Shown here piece by piece: positions 24,142-33,405 of a DNA stretch of 52,077 nucleotides. The notes beneath the pieces are model-generated. The model worked only from the letters and a program-made list of their open reading frames with translations. It had not been told where the DNA came from and made no database searches. The number at the start of each line of letters is the position of its first letter. The stretch's first letter is position 1. Source of the stretch: Bacillota bacterium (lineage in GTDB: Bacteria; Bacillota; DTU065). The stretch covers positions 1 through 52,077 of the forward strand of contig JAHDNZ010000075.1 of the NCBI GenBank assembly GCA_018435125.1, given 5' to 3'. The translations under genes were made by a program, and so were the position numbers.

Positions 24142-25407
24142 TTACGCACCGAAATAAACTGTCCCCTTTTGCAGCTTGTTACTCTTTCTAAAGGTAATAA
24201 ATCCAATGACAAACAGCAGACAAATAAGAGCCACTCCCGCTTTTGAACTCCCGGTAGCCTGAGTTAGGATACCCATTAGCATTGTACCTGTAAACGAGGC
24301 TCCTTTGCCGAAGATATCATAAAACCCAAAGTATTCACTGGATTTTTCCTTAGGAATTATTTTGGCATAATAAGAACGTGAAAGAGATTGAATCGCTCCT
24401 TGAAACATGGCCACACACACAGCCAACAGCCAAAATTCCCAGGCCTTATCTAATTGCAGGGCAAATACAGTGATTAAAAAGTACCCTGCAATACAAACAC
24501 TGATTAAATCCTGAGTTTGGTATTTCCTGGAGAGTCTGCCAAAAAGAATGGCACAGGGAAAAGCTACCACCTGGGTTAAAAGAAGGGCAAATAATAGCTG
24601 ATTGTCACCGATACCAACATCTTTCCCGTAGGAGGTAGCCATATCAATGATGGTATATACGCCATCAATATAGAAGAAAAATGCCAGCAGAAAAACAAAA
24701 ATCTGCTTTTGCTCTCTTATATCCAAAAAGACTTGGCCTAGTCTTTGCAGCGCTTTCTTTAGTGGCCGTTCTTTAACTTCAACAAAATGAATCTGTTTAT
24801 AGTTTTTGAGCAAAGGTACTGTGACTAAAAACCACCAGGCAGCATTAAGTAAAAAGGCAATCCCCGTAGCCAGTAAAGAGCTGATACCCAGCTTTTTGGC
24901 AAATAGGATAAGCAGCAAACTGATGGTAAAAGGAATACAGCTTCCAATATAACCCCAAGCATACCCTGAGGCCGAAACTCGATCCATCCTCTCGTCAGTG
25001 GTAATATCGGCTAACATCGAGTCATAAAAGATAAAGCTTCCGGATAATCCCACTTTGGCTATGACAAATACAGCTAAAAATAAAGTCCAAGAAAGAGGCA
25101 GGGCTAAGGCTGCACATCCTAAAACCCCAAACATCATAAATAAGATAAATAAAGGTTTTTTATAATCTTTGGTATCGGCTAAAGTCCCTGCAATCGGTCC
25201 AAGCAAAGCTACGATTAATGTAGCCATAGAAATCGCATATCCCCAATAAGCAGTAGAATTGGCAGCCGAGACACCACTAGCTTCAGCAAGATTTTTGAAA
25301 TAGATTGGAATAATGGTTGATACCAGCATAACAAAGGCTGAATTACCCACATCGTACAAAATCCAATACTTTTCCAGCTTAGTAAACTTTTCTGCCACCT
25401 TATTCAT
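24142..25407 (-). CDS. UMF1-type (Atg22-like) MFS transporter
   Basis: Major facilitator protein of 421 residues with about 12 membrane segments. The N-terminal WILYDVGNSAFVMLVSTIIPIYFK and the loop GTLADTKDYKKPLF are characteristic of the UMF1/Atg22-like family, as are SFIFYDSMLADIT, SASGYAWGYIGS and AMFQGAIQSLSRSYYAKIIPKEKSSEYFGFYDIFGKG. In fungi Atg22 exports amino acids from the vacuole; in bacteria the substrate is unknown. Monocistronic or followed by nothing on its strand before the antiporter promoter. Confidence 0.9.
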   Translation of the reverse strand: MNKVAEKFTKLEKYWILYDVGNSAFVMLVSTIIPIYFKNLAEASGVSAANSTAYWGYAISMATLIVALLGPIAGTLADTKDYKKPLFILFMMFGVLGCAALALPLSWTLFLAVFVIAKVGLSGSFIFYDSMLADITTDERMDRVSASGYAWGYIGSCIPFTISLLLILFAKKLGISSLLATGIAFLLNAAWWFLVTVPLLKNYKQIHFVEVKERPLKKALQRLGQVFLDIREQKQIFVFLLAFFFYIDGVYTIIDMATSYGKDVGIGDNQLLFALLLTQVVAFPCAILFGRLSRKYQTQDLISVCIAGYFLITVFALQLDKAWEFWLLAVCVAMFQGAIQSLSRSYYAKIIPKEKSSEYFGFYDIFGKGASFTGTMLMGILTQATGSSKAGVALICLLFVIGFITFRKSNKLQKGTVYFGA

Positions 25408-25463
25408 GTTTTCTTCTTCCTTTCACCAAAATTTAGATTACCAAATAAATGGGTATATCCCTA

Positions 25464-26255
25464 CTAGCCAAAATTGCTGTTAAACCTGTTATTTAATGGT
25501 TCTAAGGTACCAAGATTATAATAAAACTCAGTTACTAACTCCTTAGTAGGTTCAATGGCCGTTGACATAAGCCCTTTTAAAGTTAAAGAACTCTCTACAC
25601 AGTTAGGGTTTGTGGTATAACTCATTACCAGTCCGTTCATACTTTCATAATTACCGGTTAGTTTCAACGCTTGAGCAATTATTACGCGTTTTAACCTGCC
25701 TGGTGCAACTAAGAAGTTTAAATGAAACCGCATTGATTTTAAGGCCTTTAGAATCTGCTTGGTTGTCAAGCCTTCATAAAACCAAGCGATACAGGTAGCG
25801 TATTTAGTCCTGGGAACAAGATGATTAGTTGGCCTAAAACAAAGGGGGTCTACTTGATTTTCCAGCATCAGTAAACGTTCAAATTCGGTTTCTATTTCGC
25901 TGTGAGATATTCCTTTGGTTTTTGTTACTTCTCTAACATAGGGGTGTAACTCGCTGTCTAGCATAAAATGGCAGATAAAACCTAAAATGTAGGCTTTAGC
26001 TGCTTCAGGATTAGGGCAGCTAGAGATAATTTTTCTGGCATCTTCTAGGAAACTACCGCCTGTTTTTTTATGTAACTCCTGGCCTTTTTGGGTAATGGGA
26101 TTTGCCTGTAAAGGTTTATAGTAAAACAAAATGTCTGGTCCGTGTAGTCCAAAATTAAATAAGGGCAGGTGTTTTAAGATTGGCTCTTTTATCTTTGGCT
26201 CGAGCTGTTCTAAAATCTGTTGTCCAAAAAAATAGTGTGCAAAGGTAGCTGGCAT
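25464..26255 (-). CDS. Zinc-dependent phospholipase C-like protein
   Basis: Protein of 263 residues with the Zn_dep_PLPC fold: PATFAHYFFGQQIL at the N-terminus, FGLHGPDILFYY, then FICHFMLDSELHPYVRE, and IETEFERLLM. The several His and Asp residues (HG-D, H...D-H) match the family's metal site. No signal peptide is visible although secreted family members have one; many Firmicutes homologues are cytoplasmic and uncharacterised. AGGGAG precedes the ATG at a slightly long distance. It lies 56 bp upstream of the UMF1 transporter, probably in one transcript. Confidence 0.82.
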   Translation of the reverse strand: MPATFAHYFFGQQILEQLEPKIKEPILKHLPLFNFGLHGPDILFYYKPLQANPITQKGQELHKKTGGSFLEDARKIISSCPNPEAAKAYILGFICHFMLDSELHPYVREVTKTKGISHSEIETEFERLLMLENQVDPLCFRPTNHLVPRTKYATCIAWFYEGLTTKQILKALKSMRFHLNFLVAPGRLKRVIIAQALKLTGNYESMNGLVMSYTTNPNCVESSLTLKGLMSTAIEPTKELVTEFYYNLGTLEPLNNRFNSNFG

Positions 26256-26422
26256 ACTACTCTCTCCCTCAAAATTAAATACAGGCTTTTATTTACTAAC
26301 CAACCTATTAAATAGATTCAGAAGATCAAAACTTATTCCTTCTTTGCCAAAAATCTATGAAGTTTTAGAAAAAAAGTTCTCTTCCGGCTTGCGTTTGGCA
26401 ATTATTCCCGAAGACAACTCTG

Positions 26423-26451
26423 TTGTAAATGAATGTATTATTTGATATTAT
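26423..26451 (+). promoter_or_regulatory. Promoter of the SPFH/zinc-ribbon operon
   Basis: TTGTAA (26423-26428), 17-nt spacer, TATTAT (26446-26451), about 30 nt before the ATG. The remaining sequence from 26256 to here shows no gene or obvious structure. Confidence 0.6.
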
Positions 26452-26481
26452 TTAGGAAAACAATGATTCAGGAGGTATCCT

Positions 26482-27624
26482 ATGGGGTTATTTAGTTTTC
26501 TAAAAAGTCAATTTATCGAAGTAATTGAATGGACAGATTCAAGTACAGACACCATGGTATATCGTTTTCCTGTAAAAAACAAAGAGATTAAGATGGGTGC
26601 TCAGCTTACGGTAAGAGAATCGCAGACGGCTATCTTTGTAAGTGAAGGAGAAATTGCCGATATATTTAATCCTGGAAGATATCAGCTATCTACCCAGAAT
26701 CTGCCAATCCTTACCAAGCTAAAATCGTGGAAATATGGCTTTAATTCACCTTTTAAAGCCGAGGTCTATTTTATTAATACTAAACAGTTTGCCGATCAAA
26801 AATGGGGAACTTCCAACCCCATAATGATGCGAGACAAAGAGTTTGGCATAATAAGGCTAAGAGCATATGGTATCTATTCTTTTAAGGTTTTTGATCCAAC
26901 TCTATTTTTAAAAGAGCTCTTTGGAACAAATCAAGAATTTACCACTGGAAATATTACCGGGCATCTTAAAAGATCACTTGTTTCCGGAATTGCGGATATT
27001 CTGGGAGAAACCAATATAGCTGCCGTTGACCTGGCAAGGTATTACGACGAACTTAGCAGCGAAGCGGTTAAAAAACTGCAGCCGCGATTTGCAGCCCTTG
27101 GATTGGAGCTGGTTTCTTTTTATATTGAAAACATCTCTCTCCCGGAAGAGGTCGAAAAGGTTATCGATAAGAAGACCTCACTGGAAGTAATCGGTAATCT
27201 CGGACAGTATACACAGTATCAGACTGCAGAGGCCATAAGGGATGCGGCTCAAAACCCAGGCGGAGGTCTGGCTTCAGCCGGAGCTGGTCTTGGAGCCGGT
27301 GTAGCTTTAGGTAAGGTCATGCAAGAGAGTTTAAAAGATATTAAAGAACCTCAAAGTCAATCTTCACCAAAGCATCCCCAAGTAACTTGCTCTGACTGTG
27401 GAGCTTTGTCTCCCGAGAACTTTAAGTTTTGCAGTAACTGTGGCAAATCGCTCCTTAGGCCCAAACAAAAGTGTGTTAAGTGTGATTTTGAAATGGATAC
27501 CAAGATGAAGTTTTGCCCCAAATGTGGTACTGCTAAATCCGGGGAGCTAACCTGCAAGAAGTGTGGCCTAACGCTACAAGCTGATTCTAAATTTTGTACA
27601 GAATGCGGCCACCCCGTTGAATAG
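26482..27624 (+). CDS. SPFH-domain protein with three C-terminal zinc ribbons
   Basis: Protein of 380 residues resembling B. subtilis YdjI. An SPFH/Band-7-like region covers about 1-235 (QFIEVIEWTDSSTDTMVYRFP, LTVRESQTAIFVSEGEIAD, then GLELVSFYIENISLPEEVEKVID). A Gly/Ala-rich linker (about 255-280) follows. Then come three short zinc ribbons, each with two CxxC knuckles (CSDCG/CSNCG, CVKCD/CPKCG, CKKCG/CTECG). No signal or membrane helix is seen. YdjI-like proteins are membrane-stress associated and often sit beside PspA; no pspA is present here. AGGAGG precedes the ATG; the next gene is 10 bp downstream. Confidence 0.88.
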   Translation: MGLFSFLKSQFIEVIEWTDSSTDTMVYRFPVKNKEIKMGAQLTVRESQTAIFVSEGEIADIFNPGRYQLSTQNLPILTKLKSWKYGFNSPFKAEVYFINTKQFADQKWGTSNPIMMRDKEFGIIRLRAYGIYSFKVFDPTLFLKELFGTNQEFTTGNITGHLKRSLVSGIADILGETNIAAVDLARYYDELSSEAVKKLQPRFAALGLELVSFYIENISLPEEVEKVIDKKTSLEVIGNLGQYTQYQTAEAIRDAAQNPGGGLASAGAGLGAGVALGKVMQESLKDIKEPQSQSSPKHPQVTCSDCGALSPENFKFCSNCGKSLLRPKQKCVKCDFEMDTKMKFCPKCGTAKSGELTCKKCGLTLQADSKFCTECGHPVE

Positions 27625-27634
27625 GTGAATCTCT

Positions 27635-28741
27635 ATGACAAAAAAGGCAAATGAAAACTCGACCCCATATGAGAAAACCTACCAGTTTAGCTGTCCCTCC
27701 TGCGGAGGCCATCTGCTCTTTAACCCCGAAAATCAGTCCCTAGAGTGTTCTTACTGCGAAAAGAAAATGGAACTGAAATTTGCCAAAGAAGAGATAACCG
27801 AATACGATTTTTTAACCGCAAGCAAACAGCCACAAACTGACTGGGGTGAAAATAAAAAAGTTGTCAAATGCCAAAACTGCGGATTTGAAATTGTCCTCGG
27901 GGAACATGTAACAGCGCAATTTTGTTCTTTCTGTGGCTCCTCTTATATTCTAAGCACTAACGAGTCTGAAGGAATTGCTCCGGAATCTCTAGTACCTTTT
28001 AAGGTTTCCAAGAACAAAGCCATTGAAAATTTTAGTCTCTGGCTAAAAAAGAGGTACTTTGCTCCTAGTGATCTGACAGAAGCTTTTGAAAAGCAGAAGC
28101 TTACCGGGGTATATATACCCTTTTGGACATACGATACTGATACTTACTCAACCTACACGGCCGAAGCAGGCACCTACTATTATGTTACCGTTTCTTACCA
28201 GTCATTTGAAAATGGCAAGCCGGTAACTAAATATAGACAGGAAAGAAGAATTCGCTGGCGTTATGTAGAAGGAGATTATACCTCTAGCTTTGATGATATT
28301 TTAATTAACGCTTCCAGAGAAGTTAATTTTAAACTAATAGAAGACCTAAAACCCTATAACCTAAACGAGCTTGTTAAATATAAGCCTGAATATCTGTCAG
28401 GCTTTGGAGCTGAGAAGTACAGTATTGATCTTAAAGAAGGTTTTAAGCTAGCAACTGAAAAGATAGACTCTCGTATTTATTCAGGTATTGAAGAGAAAAT
28501 CAATGCCGATACCTTAAGAAATCTCCGGGTAAATATAAGCTATAGAAACATTAAATATAAACATCTCCTTCTCCCTGTCTGGATGTCATCTTACACCTAT
28601 AAAAAAAAGGCCTACCAGTATTTGGTGAATGGCCAAACAGGAGAAGTAAAAGGGCAAGCACCTGTAAGTGCCTTCAAGGTTACTGTCCTGGTGATAGTTA
28701 TTATATTAGCAATTATATTCCTAATACTTAAATTTCAATAA
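27635..28741 (+). CDS. TFIIB-type zinc-ribbon membrane protein (YdjG-like)
   Basis: Protein of 368 residues. Two zinc ribbons at the N-terminus (CPSCGGHLLFNPENQSLECSYC and CQNCGF...CSFCG, about 19-102), a central beta-rich region with Tyr-rich YIPFWTYDTDTYSTY and TYYYVTV, and one C-terminal membrane helix (about 347-364: VTVLVIVIILAIIFLIL). The layout matches B. subtilis YdjG, which works with YdjH/YdjI and the PspA homologue YdjF in membrane-stress response. Probably interacts with the upstream SPFH protein. A terminator follows. Confidence 0.85.
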   Translation: MTKKANENSTPYEKTYQFSCPSCGGHLLFNPENQSLECSYCEKKMELKFAKEEITEYDFLTASKQPQTDWGENKKVVKCQNCGFEIVLGEHVTAQFCSFCGSSYILSTNESEGIAPESLVPFKVSKNKAIENFSLWLKKRYFAPSDLTEAFEKQKLTGVYIPFWTYDTDTYSTYTAEAGTYYYVTVSYQSFENGKPVTKYRQERRIRWRYVEGDYTSSFDDILINASREVNFKLIEDLKPYNLNELVKYKPEYLSGFGAEKYSIDLKEGFKLATEKIDSRIYSGIEEKINADTLRNLRVNISYRNIKYKHLLLPVWMSSYTYKKKAYQYLVNGQTGEVKGQAPVSAFKVTVLVIVIILAIIFLILKFQ

Positions 28742-28753
28742 CACCAAAAAGTT

Positions 28754-28787
28754 AAAGAGGCTGGCTCACAAGGAGCAGCCTCTTTTT
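28754..28787 (+). terminator. Intrinsic terminator
   Basis: AAAGAGGCTG (28754-28763) pairs with CAGCCTCTTT (28776-28785), followed by T. It ends the SPFH operon and faces the end of anmK. Confidence 0.82.
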
Positions 28788-28832
28788 AGGATCAAAATCT
28801 CTTAACAACCTAGGTTAGTTGAAGGTTAGCAT

Positions 28833-30017
28833 TTATTTAATTATCCTTGGATATATTTTAGGCAATAGCTCGTGATAGTTATCTCCTGGAATAATTTTCC
28901 CCAAGACCGCTTCTTTCTCAGCGCCTGTTGCCCGAGGAACATTTCCGGTTTGATTAACTAGGGTCCTAAAACCCAGAATACTAAAAGCTACAGCTTCTTT
29001 AGCATCACTGGAGATGCCAAAATCTTCATGAGTCTTTATGCTAAGAGCTGGGAGCCTCTTTTTTAACCATTTCATCAGAGTAAGGTTATAGCTGCCTCCC
29101 CCACCGACAATTACTATAGAGACTTTGTTATTTGGCAAGATGAATTCTTCATAAGCTCTGGCAATACTTTCCACGGTTAAAGCTGTTGCTGTGGCAATTA
29201 AATCATCGTCTTTTATCCCTAGCTCCTTAGCCGCTTTAATTAAGTTTTGAGTGTACTCTTGACCGAAGAGTTCTCTGCCGGTAGTTTTAGGTGGTTTTAG
29301 CTTATAATAGTTTTCAGAGAGTAACTTTTCCAAAAGCTCAGGGTTTACCTGGCCGAGTTTAGCCCTTTGCCCGAATAAATCATATTCTTCTTTTCCCTTA
29401 GTAAGAGTGCGAATAATCTCGTCAATAATCATATTGCCAGGGCCCGTATCAAAGGCTATAACTTTATTGATATCTTTATCGGCTGGTATTAAAGTCATAT
29501 TGGCAATACCCCCGATATTTTGCGAAATTGCACCGCCTAAATTGTTAAAAAGTAAGTAGTCGGCTAAAGCTACCAAAGGTGCACCTTGCCCGCCTGAAGC
29601 CATATCTCTGGGGCGAAAATCGGCAACCACGGTTAGACCTGTCCGCTCGGCAATTACGCAGGGCTCTCCTAGTTGCAGTGTCGATGGAATCCGACCGTTT
29701 TGCGGAGGTATATGATATATTGTCTGGCCATGTGAGGCGACAAAATCTATGGGCATATCAGTCTTTTCTTTTAACAAATTAACTGCCTGGGCTAGTTTTT
29801 CACCTAATTCAAAATTTAGCTCGCATAGCCTATCTGCCTGGTACGAATTAAAAGAAGCTAAGATCTTTTGTTTAAACTGCGGATCATAATCCAGACGTTC
29901 AAAGGCCAAAACCCGAACTTCAAGGGTAGCTTCCTGGGTTAGCTTAACTAAAGCTGCATCTATACCATCGGCACTAGTCCCGGACATAAGACCAATCCCG
30001 GTTAAGCTAAGACTCAT
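28833..30017 (-). CDS. anmK: Anhydro-N-acetylmuramic acid kinase
   Basis: Cell-wall recycling kinase that converts 1,6-anhydroMurNAc to MurNAc-6-phosphate. Motifs: GLMSGTSADGIDAALVKL, ASHGQTIYHIP, QNIGGIANMTLIP, FDTGPGNMIID and VIVGGGGSYN. The ATG at 30017 follows AAGGAG by 9 nt; the longer frame to 30074 has no ribosome site and adds a non-conserved segment. Length of 394 is normal. AnmK acts downstream of lytic transglycosylases, one of which is at 15644, so anhydro-muropeptides are plausibly recycled. Confidence 0.94.
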   Translation of the reverse strand: MSLSLTGIGLMSGTSADGIDAALVKLTQEATLEVRVLAFERLDYDPQFKQKILASFNSYQADRLCELNFELGEKLAQAVNLLKEKTDMPIDFVASHGQTIYHIPPQNGRIPSTLQLGEPCVIAERTGLTVVADFRPRDMASGGQGAPLVALADYLLFNNLGGAISQNIGGIANMTLIPADKDINKVIAFDTGPGNMIIDEIIRTLTKGKEEYDLFGQRAKLGQVNPELLEKLLSENYYKLKPPKTTGRELFGQEYTQNLIKAAKELGIKDDDLIATATALTVESIARAYEEFILPNNKVSIVIVGGGGSYNLTLMKWLKKRLPALSIKTHEDFGISSDAKEAVAFSILGFRTLVNQTGNVPRATGAEKEAVLGKIIPGDNYHELLPKIYPRIIK

Positions 30018-30139
30018 TTTTTTGATCTCCTTCCTAATATTTCTGCAGATCAAAATCAAATTTCCTAAACCCAACTTAATCTTTTCTGGTAGGTAAATAT
30101 TACCTCTTTTTAAGTTAACATCATGCCATTTAAAAATAG

Positions 30140-31321
30140 CTAAGCTTGTACATCTAAAATTTCATGTGTGCTAAGAGCAGCTTGAATCAGCTTATCTACC
30201 TTAAGCTTCGCTTCGGCTTCTAAAGCTTCACTAAGGCGAGGTTTGGTCTCGGGATGCTCTGGCAAAAAAATAGTACAGCAGTCTTCGTAGGGCAAAATAG
30301 AAGTCTCATAGGTGCCAATACTTTTGGCTCGTAAAATAATCTCTTCTTTATCCATACCGCAAAGTGGTCTTAAGATAGGCATGTTCGTTACCGCATTGAT
30401 GGTATACACACTTTCTATGGTCTGGCTGGCTACCTGACCGATGCTCTCTCCGGTAACTAAAGCCAGAGCCTGCTCTTTATCAGCCAGAGCCTCAGCTATA
30501 CGGTACATAAATCTTCTTAAGATGGTAATGTTCAAATCCGGATCTACCTTAAGTTTTAATTCCTTTTGGATCTCGGTTAAAGAAATAAAGTGTATTCTAA
30601 AATTACCGGTAAAGGTTGCTAGCTGGTTTGCTAAATCAATCACTTTTTCTTTGGCTCTTTCGCTGGTAAAAGGATAACTATGAAAATGCAATCCCTCTAC
30701 CACGGAACCCCGTTTCATGATGAGATATCCTGCAACTGGGCTATCTATCCCTCCTGATAGAAGAAGCAGTGATTTTGCTGCACTGCCATAGGGAAGACCC
30801 CCGGCTCCTATTAGAGTCTCACTAAATAAATAAGCGCCTTCTTCTCTAATCTCCACGTTTAACAGCCAATTGGGATTATGTACATCAACCCTAAGGCTAT
30901 CTGCGGTTGCTTTTAAAATAGCGGCTCCTAGTTCTCGTGATACGCTATAACTATCATAAGGAAATTTTTTGTCTACCCGCCTGGTGCTGACCTTAAAAGT
31001 ATCCTTATTTTGAGCTGACTCTAGCGCCATCTTAGCTGCGGTTTCTTGCAGTTTTTCCAAGGTAGGTTCTTTAACTAAAACCGCGGGCGAAAAAGAAACA
31101 TAGCCAAATACCCGCTGTAGCCTTTTAATGACTTCCCCCACATCATTACCGCCTATATTAAGCACCCAGCGTCTAGATGGTCTTTTTAACTGCCAGCCTT
31201 TTAGATCACTTAGTGCTCGTGTGGTTTGTTTGACCAATAAATTCTCAAAGGTGGCTCGGTTTCTGCCTTTAAGAGCCAACTCTCCGTATCTTAGTATCAA
31301 TAGTTCATATTGTATAGCCAT
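30140..31321 (-). CDS. thiI: tRNA 4-thiouridine synthetase
   Basis: Sulfur transferase that forms s4U at tRNA position 8 and may supply sulfur for thiazole. N-terminal ferredoxin-like and THUMP domains (about 1-165), then a PP-loop ATPase with LLLSGGIDSPVAGYLIMKRG (about 186-205), ALVTGESIGQVASQT and RPLCGMDKEEI. The C-terminal rhodanese domain of the enterobacterial enzyme is absent, as in most Firmicutes. It lies 4 bp after the cysteine desulfurase gene, its sulfur donor, and shares the operon. Confidence 0.95.
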   Translation of the reverse strand: MAIQYELLILRYGELALKGRNRATFENLLVKQTTRALSDLKGWQLKRPSRRWVLNIGGNDVGEVIKRLQRVFGYVSFSPAVLVKEPTLEKLQETAAKMALESAQNKDTFKVSTRRVDKKFPYDSYSVSRELGAAILKATADSLRVDVHNPNWLLNVEIREEGAYLFSETLIGAGGLPYGSAAKSLLLLSGGIDSPVAGYLIMKRGSVVEGLHFHSYPFTSERAKEKVIDLANQLATFTGNFRIHFISLTEIQKELKLKVDPDLNITILRRFMYRIAEALADKEQALALVTGESIGQVASQTIESVYTINAVTNMPILRPLCGMDKEEIILRAKSIGTYETSILPYEDCCTIFLPEHPETKPRLSEALEAEAKLKVDKLIQAALSTHEILDVQA

Positions 31322-31325
31322 TTTA

Positions 31326-32447
31326 CTACCCCCAAAGTGATTGAAGTTCCTTTACTTTTTCAGCCACAGTCTTTGCAACCCAGAAAGAATCTACTGTTTC
31401 GTTCTCCCAGCCAAAAGAAAAGCGGATCGTTCCCTCCTGAAGTGTTTTTGGAACTCCTATGGCCGAAAGAACAGGATGGGAGTTTTTCTTCTGCGAACAG
31501 GCAGACCCAGTTGAAACATAGATCTCTTCGTCTTCAAGCGCATGAACTAATACCTCGCCCTTAATTTTAGGAAAACTTACCGAAAGCACAGTAGGACTGT
31601 CCTCAGGAGAATTAATAATGCAATCGGATATTAGCTGCTGAAGATATTTGGCTAGTTCGCCTTTTTTCTCCTTTAATTTACCGATTTCTTTAAGCCTCTT
31701 TTTTGCCACTTCAGCTGCTGCTCCAAAACCGGCGATGCCGGGAACATTTTCCGTTCCGCCTCGATAACCCCTCTCTTGACCTCCGCCTGGCATAATGGAA
31801 ATAAAGTTGCGGTTTTTCTTTACATAAAGGGCACCGATTCCTTTAGGGCCTTGAATTTTATGAGCACTCAGACTTAAAAGATCAATTCGATCCAGATCTA
31901 GGCTTAGTTTACCGACAGCTTGTACCGCATCGACATGAAAATAGGTTTTCGGATAAGCTTTTAAGAGCTCGCTTATTTCAGCTAGTGGTTCTATGGTCCC
32001 TAATTCGTTATTGACAGCCATTATCGATACCAGAGCTGTATCTTTACCAAGACATTCTTTTAGAGTTTGGATATCTACCTGTCCTTTATGATCTACCGGC
32101 AGATAGGTAACCTTATAGCCACGTTTGGCAAACTCTTCAAAAACTGCCATCACCGAAGGGTGTTCTACCACCGAAGTTATCAGATGCTTATCGGTTGAAT
32201 TCTCTATTACTGAACGCAAAGCCAAATGATTACTCTCTGTCCCTCCGGAGGTAAAGACAATCTCTTCAGGAGTAGCATTAATTAGCCTTGCCACCTCTTG
32301 TCTTGCTTCTTTAACCATCTTTTCAGCTTGCAAACCCAATCTATGCAGACTAGATGGATTACCGAAGTTTTCTTCCAAAGCCAAAAGTGTAGCTTTGACT
32401 GCTAGAGGATGAGGTCTGGTAGTTGAACTATTGTCTAAATAAATCAT
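31326..32447 (-). CDS. Cysteine desulfurase (NifS/IscS-like)
   Basis: PLP enzyme that mobilises sulfur from cysteine. IYLDNSSTTRPHP at the N-terminus, FTSGGTESNHLAL, a substrate-site AVNNELGTIEPL, PLP Lys in LSLSAHKIQGPKG (about 204), the GGGQERGYRGGTENV block, and the mobile-loop catalytic Cys in STGSACSQKK (about 324). AGGAGG precedes the ATG. Its position directly before thiI suggests that it is the NifZ-type donor for tRNA thiolation rather than the general Isc enzyme. Confidence 0.94.
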   Translation of the reverse strand: MIYLDNSSTTRPHPLAVKATLLALEENFGNPSSLHRLGLQAEKMVKEARQEVARLINATPEEIVFTSGGTESNHLALRSVIENSTDKHLITSVVEHPSVMAVFEEFAKRGYKVTYLPVDHKGQVDIQTLKECLGKDTALVSIMAVNNELGTIEPLAEISELLKAYPKTYFHVDAVQAVGKLSLDLDRIDLLSLSAHKIQGPKGIGALYVKKNRNFISIMPGGGQERGYRGGTENVPGIAGFGAAAEVAKKRLKEIGKLKEKKGELAKYLQQLISDCIINSPEDSPTVLSVSFPKIKGEVLVHALEDEEIYVSTGSACSQKKNSHPVLSAIGVPKTLQEGTIRFSFGWENETVDSFWVAKTVAEKVKELQSLWG

Positions 32448-32535
32448 CGCAAAAACCTCCTCGCAACTTTGTCAGTGTCTATCATACCACAGTTAGGGCT
32501 TTTTCCTGCACTGTAAAGTTGGTAGGTAATACCAT

Positions 32536-32563
32536 AAAAAAGCTGCCTTAAGGCAGCTTTTTT
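32536..32563. terminator. Perfect bidirectional terminator
   Basis: AAAAAAGCTGCC (32536-32547), TTAA loop, GGCAGCTTTTTT (32552-32563). Ends the leftward amidase-barrel operon just before the iscS-thiI unit. Confidence 0.9.
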
Positions 32564-32576
32564 ATCTGCTAAAGTT

Positions 32577-33389
32577 TTAAAGTAAAAACTTGAGGCCAAA
32601 GGTAACTGTCTGACCTTTTTGAACTACTGTTGCAGCAACATCATTGATTTCAGCTTTTTCTCCCTTTTTATTTTCATATTTGGTTATTACTTGCATTTGA
32701 GGGCTCTGATAATAGCGATAACTATAACCCAAAGCCAAACTTAGGGCTTTGGCAATCTTAAAGCTGATTTCAGAGTCTATTTTTAACAGCCTAGCTTTTA
32801 AAGAGCAATTTCTCCAAGATTCCCACAGATCGTAACTACTGGCCAAAGTAGTTTCATCACTGGTAAAATAGGGGCTATAACTTAAAATTCCCCCCACCTG
32901 CAACTTAGGTGTCCTATAATTTAGCGCTACAAGCCCCAATAAACCTCGGGAATTCCTTTGCCACTGCCAATCTCTCTCTCCTAAAGAGTTATTATCTCCT
33001 ACCCACTTAAACATCTCACAATCAAAGTCAAACCCAACCCCAAGGCCGGTTCTAAACACTGCATCTTTATTAAAATAATAGATAAAACCCATATCCCATC
33101 TGGAATAATTGCCCTGTAAATCTGTCAGTGGACTTCCCCGTAAAACTGTAGCTTCATTGGTATGGCCCATTTCTTTTTTTAAATAGACATCAAACTTCTG
33201 CCTAGTTTCCATAACTAAAGAAAATTTAGACAGCAGGGCTTGAGCTTGGTCTGCATACCCTGTGCTACTAGCCATACCGATATTTTGAAAGTTCAGACTA
33301 ATACCTAGATTAAATCGTTCTTGTGCTTTAACAGCTGGATTTACTGTAAAAATTACCCAGATGATACCTAAAAGTAATACCCTCTTCAT
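32577..33389 (-). CDS. Putative outer-membrane beta-barrel protein (second of pair)
   Basis: Signal peptide (MKRVLLLGIIWVIFTVNPAVKA) followed by ~248 residues of alternating polar/apolar short strands with many aromatic girdle residues: FNLGISLNFQNIGMAS, RWDMGFIYYF, FRTGLGVGFDFDC, LLGLVALNYRT, LQVGGILSYSPYF, LSLALGYSYRYYQS and the terminal TVTFGLKFLL. This is the pattern of a small (8- to 12-strand) outer-membrane barrel. No SLH domain is present. It ends the operon after an amidase and a larger barrel (16-bp gap). A surface beta protein of another kind remains possible. Confidence 0.7.
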   Translation of the reverse strand: MKRVLLLGIIWVIFTVNPAVKAQERFNLGISLNFQNIGMASSTGYADQAQALLSKFSLVMETRQKFDVYLKKEMGHTNEATVLRGSPLTDLQGNYSRWDMGFIYYFNKDAVFRTGLGVGFDFDCEMFKWVGDNNSLGERDWQWQRNSRGLLGLVALNYRTPKLQVGGILSYSPYFTSDETTLASSYDLWESWRNCSLKARLLKIDSEISFKIAKALSLALGYSYRYYQSPQMQVITKYENKKGEKAEINDVAATVVQKGQTVTFGLKFLL

Positions 33390-33405
33390 CTTTTTCCCCC
33401 TTTGA

